From Prorocentrum cordatum (Eukaryota; Sar; Dinophyceae; Prorocentrales; Prorocentraceae), in the NCBI GenBank assembly GCA_963575745.1, contig CAUYUJ010010468.1, positions 1-28,296 on the forward strand: DNA of 28,296 nt, in the 5' to 3' direction. The notes beneath the pieces are model-generated. The model did not search any database. It saw nothing but the letters and a program-made list of their open reading frames with translations, and was not told the DNA's origin. Shown here one piece after another: positions 8,298 through 19,800 of the stretch (positions are counted from its first letter, which is position 1; the number at the start of each line of letters is the position of its first letter). Position numbers and translations under genes: made by a program.

Positions 8298-11200
8298 CTC
8301 GCAGCTCGCGCTCCTCCTCCTCCTCCTCCTCCTCCTCCTCCTCCTCCTTATCAACAACGTCGCCCTCGCCGCCGCCTCATCCTCCGCCCTCCCTTCTCCC
8401 TCGCCTCTCTGGATACTTACGCACCCCTCCTCCTCCTCCTCCTCCTCCTCCTCCTCCTCCTCCTCCTCCTCCTCCTCCTCCTCCTCCTCCTCCTCCCTGT
8501 CGTGGGCAACACCACATCCGCATCCGTCGCCTCGCGGGCCCGGTCCCTGGACCGCGACCCCGCGGATGCGAAGCACGAGAACCACGCGCGCGCTTCGCGC
8601 GAGCTCAGGTTCCAGCGAGCCCTAGTTGTAGTCTACAGTCGGGGCGTTGACCTAAGGAACCCCAAATAAGGAACGAGGCCCCTTTTTCCCATAAGTTCAA
8701 CGGTCGCCGATCCTCTCCCTCATCTTTGTCCTCCCCCCCCCCCCTCCCTACCCTCCTCCTCCTGCTCCTCCCGCTCCCTCCGTCCTCGGTCTCCGGCTCG
8801 TCGCCCCTCTCCCTCCCTCCGCTCTTCCTCCATCCTCGCCCATCCCAATTCTCCTACCTCTCCTCCTCGTCCTCTTCCTTCTACTGCTCCTTCCCTCCAT
8901 GGTCCTCCCCTCCCCTGGGAGGCCCCGTCATGTACCAGCACCGCTGCTCCCCAGACCTCTCCAGGGTGCGCGCCGACTACAAACTCCCATGCGAATCCAG
9001 CCGTGGCGACGAGAGCTTCAGCACAAGCAGCGGCACCGGCACCCTTTCCTCCTTTGACACAGGCATCCGATGTCTTGATTGGCTCCATGTGTGTCCCCGG
9101 AAGTCCCTCCCGGCCCTTTCCCCGGGGGGCGGTTACTCGTCCTGGATCCCTGGGCCGTCTCTGGCCGTCCCCGGGGCCCGGCGAAAGCGCACAGATGCCG
9201 AAAACGACGAGCGACTTCCTTCTCGCTCTTGCTGCGGCACGTCTTGCCCTGACGCCCTCTGCTCCCCCACCCCTCCCTTCGTGCACAAGTGGAGAGCCCG
9301 GCACCACGCGCTCGATGCACTGCGGCGGCGCGTTCGTGAGGAGCACGTCGAAGTACACCCTCAGGAAGCGGGGCACCAGCTTGCACACCTCTGGCGCTGC
9401 GGGCGGAGGCTGCGGCCTCACCTCGCGACCTCCTCGCCCTCCAGGGGGCCACGGGAGGGAGACCCCTCGGGTCGGACGAGGGGGTCGCACGAGCGTGGGG
9501 GTGTTCGTCAAGGGGGACCAGCGAAATCAACTTTGGGCGTCGCTTCATGGGGGGGGCGATGGAGAAGAGGGGGGAGCAAGGTGCATCCTTCGGGCCCTGA
9601 AGGCCGCCTGTTGGGACCGAAAGGACCCCTCCTCCGGGGCCTTACATCGGGGATGGACAGACCCCCCTTTAGTAAAACGTGGTTTAGTGAAAACGACCTG
9701 AGGGCCCAAACCTGGCGGGCGCAAGCCTGGGAAATAACGGCCACGGCGCCCTCTCGAGAACCGAAAACGGACAATTCACTAATCGACGTGTCACATTTGG
9801 GGGTTCTTTCCAACCCCGATTAGAGGGCCCGTCTTCTGCAGCCCTCGCTGCCCCCCGATGCATCGCTCCCCCCCCCCCATTACGCGACGCCCAAACGTAA
9901 CTGGCTCTCGCGGCACCATGAGGCGCCAGTGCATGTAAAAGAACTTGCCGTCGCTCGGACGTCCATTTCCCGTGCATTTGTCGGTTTCGTGCGTGTTTTT
10001 TTTTTTGTTGCTCGATGGTCCAGGATGGCCCTCGATGGTTCTCGCCGTGAAAAGATGCACACGTCCGAGCGATGCCAGGGGAAAGGCCCCCAGCGGTCTC
10101 CGGCTCCTCGGCCTCCGGGTCGCGGGGACCTCTCGGCTCGGGCTCGGGCCACCACGGACTACTGCTCCGTGGATCCGGCGCGTGGGCGCAACATCCACCG
10201 ATTGGGGGAGACAACCCAAGGAGCATGAGGCCAGTGCCGCCCGATCCGGCAACGGATCGCGCGCCGATTCTGCACAGAACCAACACCGCTCATCCACTCG
10301 CCATGCTCCATGACCGTTGTCCTCGGTTTTTTTTTTCTGGACTTCAGGATCAGTGAAGGAACAACAAACAACATGAGCAAGAACTTTCGGACGTCCACGT
10401 AGATTTCTTCGACCAACGATGGGCAACCCATGGCGGCGCCTCCGGTGCCGCCCCTGGCGCCCTCCGCGCGGTGTGAGCTGTGCGATGTAAGTTGTTTGGT
10501 GTAAGCTAAGTGGCGAACGCTTCGCGGCGTGAGCTACACTTGGTGCGCTGTGCAGCGCAAGCTGTAAGGTGGAGGCTAGGTGGTGCAGGCCATGTGGTGC
10601 AGTGTATGAGGTGTACATGATTAACCCAACAACTCTAATCATTTGGGAGGGAACGTAAATTAGGAGGGCCAAAAACCATCGGGATAGGGGGGGCCCAAGA
10701 GAGCACAAGCCACTCCAGAGAGTGTCTTGCCTCTGCGCGGCCCCCCGCCCCCCACACGAGCTCCAAGGGGAAACCTTCGAGGTCGACGACTGCAACGCGC
10801 GGGATTCGGCAGCCCAGCCCACGCTGGAGACCCGCGGGGTGACCGGCAGGGAGTTCCACCTCTCGGGCGCGGGCTCGGCTCCTGTCCTGCCCTCCTCCTT
10901 CCTGCACCTCCTTCCCCAGCAAAACAGCCAATCGCCAGCAAAACAGCCAATCGCCGGCAGAGACGAGAAGCAAAACACAGCCAGTCGCCAGCAAGACAGC
11001 GTCTGGGCCCGGCCCTGCTCCTCCTTCGCAGGCAGGGGCGGAGGCGGAGGCGGAGGCGGAGGCGGAGGCGGAGGCGGAGGCGAAGGCGGAGGCGGAGGCG
11101 GAGGCGGAGGAGGAGGAGGAGGAGGAGGAGGAGGAGGAGGAGGGGGAGGAGGAGGAGCTGCATCCAGCGCCCGAGTGGCAGGGTCCGCCCCGCGTCGGCA

Positions 11201-13586
11201 CACCCCTCGCTCCTTCCCCCCCGCTTTTGCTCGCCTGCCTCGCGGTGCCCGCAGCTCCACGCGGCTGGGCCCTTCGCCCGGATATTTTCCACGGCGTGGG
11301 CCCCCAGAGGTCTGCAGCCAGCACGTCCCGACTTTTCCGAGACACGGGCCCCCCGACCTCCTGACCAGTTCCCCAGGACCGGCTTTTCGTCCCGAGTCGT
11401 TTCTTGACGGTCCCGAGGCCGGGCGAGGACCCCGAGAGGCCGAAAGCGATGAGAGACCTCCGTGACGATTTTTGTCGAGACGCCCGGTGTCTGGGCCCCC
11501 AGAGGTCTGGACCTCTTCCTGGGGACCAGCTTCTCCTCCTCAATCGTTTTTGACGGCCCCGGGGCCAGGCAAGAGCCACAGGAAGCCGAGAGGATGGCCG
11601 AAAACCCCCTTACCGCGGGTTCGTGTCGTGCCGCCCCTGGCCCTAACTCCTGACACCGCGGGAACGTCTCAGATCACATGACAAATCACGACGGGAAGTT
11701 TCTGGCTACTTTCGGCCTTTGGGGACCCTCACAAGGCCCTCGGGACCGTCAAACAATGACTCCGGATGAGAAGCCGGTCCCGAGGAATGGGTCGAGACCT
11801 TTGGGGGTCGACGACATGAAAAATTCATCACGTCGGGGGTCTGGGATTGAGCATCGACCGATCTTGCGTCGCCAACGGCGTTCAGCGTTGAACGCTGGCG
11901 GCGGGGCCGCAGCCAGTCGACACGACGAGAATATTCAGTAGTTTTTAGTTTCTTCGTTGTTTCACGACGCGAGGGTGTCAGGGCGCGCAAACTGAGAGGG
12001 CATAATATTCACCCCCATCAAAATCACTCCGACACGCGAAGTTGTTTAGTAAGCGCACTCACAGAAGTAATGGAACAGGGCAGAGCTGTCTAGTAAACAC
12101 CCAGGGCCATATGGTAAACGCCAAGTGTCGGGTCCAGGTGCTTCTGTTCCTCCCTTGACAAGCGGCCCACAGGGTGCGGATCATGGACAGCTGGGCCTCG
12201 TCGCGCGTCTCCCACACGCAGACCTGCAGGGGCGGCGGGAGGATGGGGGAGAAATGGGAGAGGAGGAAGAGGAGGAAGAGGTGGAGGAGGAGGGGCAGGA
12301 GTAGGAGGAGGAAGAGGAGAAGGAGGAGGAGGAGGAGGAGGAGGAGGAGGGGGAGGAGGAATAGCATGAGAAGGAAAAGGGGAAGGGGGATGAGGAGGAG
12401 CAGGATGGGGATGATGTTGACGAGGAGGAGCAGACGGAGGAGGACGAGCGAGCGAGAGACGCGTCTAAGTTGCCCAGACACGCCCTGCATGAAGAAGAAA
12501 GGCCCCGCCGCCGTACACCAACCGAGCTTCCGTGAGAGGCTCACACGTGGTGCCGACGGACGGGGAAGGGCCTGCCTGGGAACACCCAGTGCGCGCCTGG
12601 GGCATGCAAGCAGCGGCCCAACCATCGGCGGCAGTGGGGCCCAGACAGGCCAGGCCCTCAGCGCTTGCCGTGCGCCTCCAGGAAGGCGCGCATCTGGACG
12701 GTGGACACGCCCTCGACGAACGCGACGGAGGTGCCCGCGTGGGCTGACCTGATCTCCGCCACGACTGGCAGCGCGACGATCTGCGCGATCAACTCCGCGC
12801 GCACGGCCGTGTCCGAGCCAGGCCCCTCAGCCGCCGCCCCAAGGCCAGCCTCCGCCTCCGCCGAGGGCCGCGCCACAGGAGCCGCCACCGCCTCCGCGGG
12901 CGCCGCCAGCGCCAGGGGGGCAGCCGCCACCGCAGCGGCCCGAGGCTCACCAGCGAGAGGAACATCACGACCAGCAGCGTCGCGCCGCAGGTCATCAACC
13001 CACTCATCGTTGATGACGTCCTCGTCCATGGCGTCCGCCGCAGCAGCCGCCGTACGCTTCGCCTCCGCCAGACGCTGGCGGCGGCGGCGTCTCCGAAGGA
13101 CCTTGCCCATGTTCTTGTCCTTGCCCTTGTCCTCGGAGTCGTCCCTGACCTGGACCTCGGCGCAGGCGCCCTCGGCGCGTCCGGAGCCCGCAGGCGGCGG
13201 CGACGGCGCAGCGCGTGCCGAGAGCACAGCCGCGGCTGTCGCACGAGCCACAGCGGCCACCGTGCGCCTGGCGCCCTTCGCCAGGATTGCCGCGCGAACG
13301 GCCGCCTCCACGAGGTCGGCGCCGCTCGGCGCAGCAGGAAGAGCCCCTCTAGGCTTCGCCATCGCGCGCAGGAGGGCACGGGGCGGCACCTTGCGGTCGC
13401 TTGAGCCAAAATGAGCAGACGGAGGAGGAGGAGGAGGAGGAGGAGGAGGAGGAGGAGGAGGAGGGAGAGGAGGAATAATCGCGAGGAGGAGGGGACGGAG
13501 GAGGAGGAGGAGGGGGAGGAGGAGAAGGAAGAGGAGGAGAAGGAGGAGGAGGAGGTGGATGAGGATGGGGACGAGGATGCGAATGG

Positions 13587-13675
<89 letters not shown>

Positions 13676-13722
13676 TCGATGACGATGATGATGATGACGA
13701 GGATGATGATGATGATTGAGAT

Positions 13723-13803
<81 letters not shown>

Positions 13804-16800
13804 GGATGATTGTAATGATGATGGTGATGCTGATGAGGAGGACCTGCAAGTCTGAGTGGGTGCCTGTCTTGCGTGCTGTGCTCATGCCCAAGCGCCTGTT
13901 GCGCTTCCCTGATCAAGGAATCGAGGGTCATGGGGACCGCACAACAAGGCCTGCTCCTCTTCATACCCCCCTTCGGATGGCGGCAGGACTTAAACGCAAA
14001 GCGTGTGTCTTATTATTGCTGGGGGGGGCGTCCAAGGCAAATGCTCGTAAAGGCCTTGAGGTAGAATTCACTGTAAGCGCCGCGAGTCTAGCATGCCATC
14101 ACACAACTACCATTATCGAGGCGATCGAACACGTAAATGTCGCGCCCGCTTCGCTACTCGGAAAGGGCAGCTAGACTGGCGCAGTGCCCAGGGCATCTCT
14201 GGGCGTCTCGTTTCGCACGTGCGGCCTCTGATCGAACTCGGGTTCTGCAGAGCTCGCACATCCAGAGGCTGTCATCTAGCTGCACCCTGGCGCCGCTTTC
14301 TTTCTGGTCATCCGCAACGGGGTCGCTAGCCTCGGGCCTAGGGACCGCAAGGGGGGCCAGGGGGAGGATGCAGGAGACGGCCAAGGAAGGCGGCGCCCAC
14401 TAGAGGCTCCTCCGCAGGCTTGAAACTTGGCCCTTCGCAGGCCTTGCTGCCAGGTTTCGGGGCGATCGCAGGCCACGTGGGTAGGCCTTTTTTGTGAGGA
14501 AACGCAGACATCGGGTTTAACAACCGCGGCTCTGGTAATGAGCTTGAACCTCCGCGGCCGAGGAGCCTCCAGCTTTTCTGGCGACAGCTTTGGCTAAACG
14601 GTCGGCGGTGTCATGTCCCATGGCCAGGAACTTTTCCCTGGATGCTGGGGAAGGTTCTCGATGTATCTTCGCGGGCCTTAACTTTACAGATCCAAGGAAG
14701 GGCCCCCTTGCTATGTTTACTCTTGGCTAGCAGCTCCAGGCGTATCGGCTCCATCTATCAAAATCCGCTCGGCCATACTTGTTCGTGGATCCTAGGTGGC
14801 CAGGGTAGTGGGAGGTGAGGAGGGGGCACGCGTGACCGATGGCCATCGCAGCGCGCTCGCCGGCTGGCAAGTTGGCGGAAGCAGCTCTCCCGTCTGTCCC
14901 GGGAGATGTGCCAAGCACCCGCCATTCTCGCCTATCTCGGCCACCGCCCATCCCGTCTGGCGCCAATGCGGGGGGCCGAGTTTGAAACAGCTTCTGCCAA
15001 CGACACCTTCCCCAGCCATAGCCGCAGCCATGGAGTTCCCGCTTCGGGACCAAAGCTCCCAGGACATGCCAAAACCTTCGGCCCTCGGGATGCAGGCTGG
15101 GGGCTGAAATTGAAAACCATGGGCGAGGGGAGCTGCTAGGGGGTACCCCTCCGAATTCGATTCATCAGCGGCCGTCAGCATCTCAGATTTCGGGCTGTGG
15201 ATGAGGGGGCACTGGAACCAGTGCAACGTGTCGTCATTCGCATGCCAGCAGGGGCACGTCGTGTCGATCTCGTATCCTGCGGCAGCTGACTTAGTTTTAA
15301 TCCACAGGCATTGGGTCTGGTAGGACATCGAGCTTCATTTCTCGCAGGATGAAAGTTCGGGGTCTTCCAACACTTCCCTAGCAGCTGCGACATCCGCCCT
15401 CACCTCGGGCATTCCCATCTTGGCGGCGGCGCGCTTCTCGAGGTTCGCCGCCCAGGCCAACTCGAGATGGCACTGGAGGAGCGCAGGCGAAACAACGGCG
15501 CGCTGGGGCAGCAGGCCCTCGGAGGCCTCTGTCTCGATAGGGGTTTCCGAGGCCCCAGCTGACCCCCCTGAGGCTGGGCAAGGTGGCCCCTATAGGTCCT
15601 CGGCAAATGTCCACTTTCTGGGGGGGGGCTCTGCATGATGTTCCGAACTTCATCTTGGAACTCAACGCGCGTGATCCCGAGGGGGCGGGGCTGGGCAGGG
15701 AGTCTCCGCAGGCCCCAGGGCGGCTTCCCAGGTGGGGTCTCCCAAGAGGCGCAAGCCGAGGGTTCTGGATCTGGTCATCATGTTTTGGTAAACTTTTGGC
15801 CTTGCTAAACTTCGCTGCGGGTGAGGCCCGGGGACTTCCGCTCCACGATGGTTGGCCTGGCCCGGGCCCGTTCTGTGCAACTTGCGCAGATCGGCGCCTG
15901 CACGCTTCAGCGCCATCAGCTTCCGCTCGCGGCTGCAGACGTTGCCTCTGACCCCTGATCCTCCTAATCCTCCTCCTCCTCCTCCTCCTCCTCCTCCTCC
16001 TCCTCTCCTCCTCCCCAACTCCTCCTCCCCCTCCTCCCACTCCTTCTGACCCCTCATTATCATCCATCCCCTCCTCCTCCTCCTCCCCCTCCCCCTCCCC
16101 CTCCTCCACCTCCCCCTCCTCCTCCTCCTCCTCCTCCGCCTCCTCCTCCTCGACCCCCCCCTGACGTGGAAATCCCCCCCCCCATCTGGGAGGGACCCCG
16201 CCGAGGCCCGACTCGTTCCTCATGACGTAGTGCTGCACGGCCTTGAAGGCCGGAGACAGGCGGTCGAGCCCCAGGCGGCTCCACTGCGTCTCCGCGCTCT
16301 CCTCGGGGCGCGGCTTGCTTTGGGACGCCCGACGTGGGCACGGCGGGGCCGCGTGGTGCCGACCTCGGCGCTGGCTTCCAACACCGCGGGGACCTTTCCA
16401 CCCAGAACGATCGGCCGCTTCCGAAACGTAAGACCGTTAGATGGCGACGTTCGAACCCTACCCCCACCAACCATCGATTCTCCACAACCGATGGGAAAGG
16501 ATGGGCTTGACATGATCGCCTTCGGCTCCGTAGAGATTTCACAAAACCGAGTGTCCAAACCACATGTGCACACACGGTTTCGCAGCATCACATGTCAAAA
16601 AAAAAACTGCGCTCGAAGGGTTTGCACAATGTCTTAAATCCGGTGCCACCACTCACGCAACGGGGCAGGGTCAGGGTACAAAAACACATGGGCCTTGCCA
16701 CATGTTTGAAATGCGCTGGCACCCCTCACGCAGATCGGCGGGGTCAGGGTCCAGAAGCACAAGGGATGTGCCACCTTTCTAAAATTCGTCTGCACCCCTC

Positions 16801-19800
16801 ACGCAGATCCGTAGGGCCAGGGTCCAAAAACACATGGAATTTGCTACATTTGTGGAATTCAGTGGCACCCCTCACGCAGATCGGCGGGGCCAGGGTGCAA
16901 AAACACAAAAAGATGTGCCACATGTTTGAAGTTCGGTGGCGCCACTCACGCAGATCGGCAGGGTCAGGGTCCAAAAACACATGGGATTTGCCGCATTTGT
17001 GAAATCCGGTGGCGCCCTTCACGCTTATCCAAAAACACGTGGGATTTGCCACATTTCTGAAATTCGGTGGCACCCGTGATGCAGCTACGTAGGGTCAGGG
17101 TCGAACAAAAAAACAGGTCCCGACACTGCTTCACGGCGGCGTCCAAACCTCATGATTTAGCTTTCGCATCTTTCATTATCCGAGACAGGGGGCCAGCGGC
17201 ATGGGGCGAAACCCTTACGGATAAGATGGGTTGGATTGGAAGAGATGGATTGGATAAGAAAAGATGGATTGGATTGGCCCGCAGCAGGCGCAGAAACAAA
17301 TTCATTGATGGATTTTGTTGAATGGATTGGATTGGGTGGGATAGTATTAGATGGGGCAATATGGGTTGGATAAGATAGGATGGAATGGATTGGACAATAT
17401 GGATTGGATAATATAAGCTGGATCGGATAAGAAAGCCCGCCGTAGGCGCCGACAAAAATAAATTGATGGATTGGGTTGGATGGATTGGATTAGATAATAT
17501 GGATTGGATAACATCAGATGGGTTGGATTGGAAGAGATATATTCAGATATATTGGATAAGCTAAGATGGATTGGATTGGACAAGATGGATTGGATATGAT
17601 AAGCTGGCTTTGACAAGAAAGCCCGCCGCAGGCGCCGAACAAAAAAACTACGAAATGAACGACATGCGTTAGCGCCGGGACGCCCGGGACACCCGGGACA
17701 CCGCCCGGCCCAACTGGGACACCTCCCGGCCACCGGCGGATTCGCTCCTACTGACACCCGGGACACCCGGGACACCGCCCGGCCCAAGTAGGACACCTCC
17801 CAGCCACCGGTGAAAGGGAACGGACTTTCGCTCCTACCTCGGCATAGCAGGAGAATCACGTGCAACTTCGCCTCGCCCGCACGCACGACACGAACACGAA
17901 ACCGAAACCGATTTCCCGGTGGGGGTCTCCGTGTCACTGCGATCTCACCCCCAACCTCCGATAACCACTATACGCAACGTGAAGGGAGAACCTCATGTAG
18001 AACACGAACCACACTACATCCGTGGATTTGTTGGAGGCTGGTGAAACAAGTTGTACGCGCCGCGAAGGCAAGAGCCGCGTTTTGAAAGCAGGCCGCCGTA
18101 CATGCCTGGAAATGCTGGAAATGTCGGAGCTCTAGGAGCGAAGCTGGCCAGGACGTCTCTCAACGCAACGGCGGGCCCGGTCTACTGACACATCTGGTGC
18201 TGCGACGCGGAGGAGCGACTTTGCGGACCCAAGCGACTCTCGTGTGGTTCACGAGCGGTAATCCAAGGAAGGAGGACGGGAAGGACCATGCGCAACAGCA
18301 GCGGAGAGATGTCGGAAGAGGTATCTCGCTTGGCGTCTCGTCCGATGTGCGCGCCCCTCGAGGGCAAGCGGAGGCGCATGATAAGCGATGTCTGACCGCG
18401 CTGGGCGAGAGAGCGAGGACGAGGAGGAGGAGGAGGAGGAGGAGGACGAGGAGGAGGAGGAGGAGGAGGAGGAGGAGGAGGAGGAGGAGGGGGAGGAGGA
18501 GGACGAGGAGGAGGAGGAGGAGGAGGAGGAGGAGGAGGGGGAGGAGGAGGGGGAGGAGGAGGAGGAGGGGAGCGAGGACGGGTCCGCAGACCGCTGAACG
18601 GGACGCTCTCGGGATGGGCGTCGTGGGCCACAGAGACCGGGGGCCAGAGAGAGACTTCGATGTAGACGAAGGCAGGAGGAGAATACCCATCGGTCGGAAG
18701 AAGTAGGTAGAAACATGAAATAGGAAGGCGTTGGAAATAGATTGGGTTTCCGCCCGCCTCCTGAAGAGGAAGGAAGAGGGAAAACTGTTCGACTCTTGAA
18801 GTAGGAAGGCGCTGAAAGTAGATTGGAATCTGGGAATCCTAAAATACCTACTTTCAACGACCGGTGGGTAGATCCGGATGGGGATACGTCGAGAACCTCT
18901 GAGGGCCAGCGGGACTGGACGACCTATCCGCGGCCGTGGCCTTCTGGGAGAGCGCTCTGGAGCGCTCTGGGAGCGCTCCGGAACGCTCTGCAGCGATGTA
19001 TCCTTGTCCTAGCAGCCACGTCCGAAAGACTCCGAGGGCGACTCTCTGGATCTCGCAGTGATGGGCCTGATTTCCACCACCACCACCATACGTTGAAGGG
19101 GGAAGAAGGAGGACCACGAGGAGGAGGACGAAGAGGAGGAGGAGGAGGAGCAGGAGGAGGACCCCCTCCCCCTCCAACATATGGTGGTGGTGGTGGTGGA
19201 AAACAGGCCCATCACAATCGGAAGCCTCCATTGAGCAGGGACCGACCGTCCCGGCATTCCTATAGTCGTACGACGAAATGTTCTTAGAACCCAGAACTGT
19301 TCTGAGAACAAAAACAATGTTCTTACAACATAAACCCGATGTGTTAAAACAAAACAATATCAACCAGAAACGTTCTAAGATCACTTCGTGGGAACCACAA
19401 CAAGTTCTTAGAACATTGTTTGGTAGGGCTATAGGCGACCCAGGACGCTTCGCCACTGCTCGACTGCTTGACCACAATAAATTGGAGGGGGAGGGAGGAG
19501 GACCACGAGGAGGAGGACGAAGAGGACGACGAGGAGAAGGAGGAGGAGGAGGGGGAGGAGGAGGAGGAGGAGGAGGAGGAGGAGGAGGAGGAGGAGCACG
19601 GAGGAGGGGGGAGGAGGACGAGGACGAGGAGGAGGAGGAGGAGGAGGATGACACCCTCCCCCTCCAACATATGGTGGTGGTGGTGGTGGAGAACAGGCCC
19701 ATCAGCAGCAGCCCAATCGGAAGCCTCCATCATCGACCCCTCCATCCGTCGCCGCGCGTCGCCGGCCCGCAGCGAGCGGGGGCCTCTGGGCGGTCGTACT

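Noticed and set aside
8940-9062. Minus-strand CVKGGKGAGAAACAEAL as an exon between e and f
   Set aside because: Exons e and f join directly with exactly the vertebrate spacing, so nothing is missing there.
12658-13389. Start of the retrogene at the upstream GTG (13389)
   Set aside because: The ATG at 13362 is the first normal start after the spliced-leader relict and gives a typical short leader.
16440-16475. tRNA T-arm at GTTCGAACCCTACC
   Set aside because: Stem bases do not pair, and no anticodon arm upstream.
17222-17640. Telomere-like GGATT repeats
   Set aside because: Irregular units with spacers and no TTTAGGG-type telomere motif; an interstitial minisatellite.
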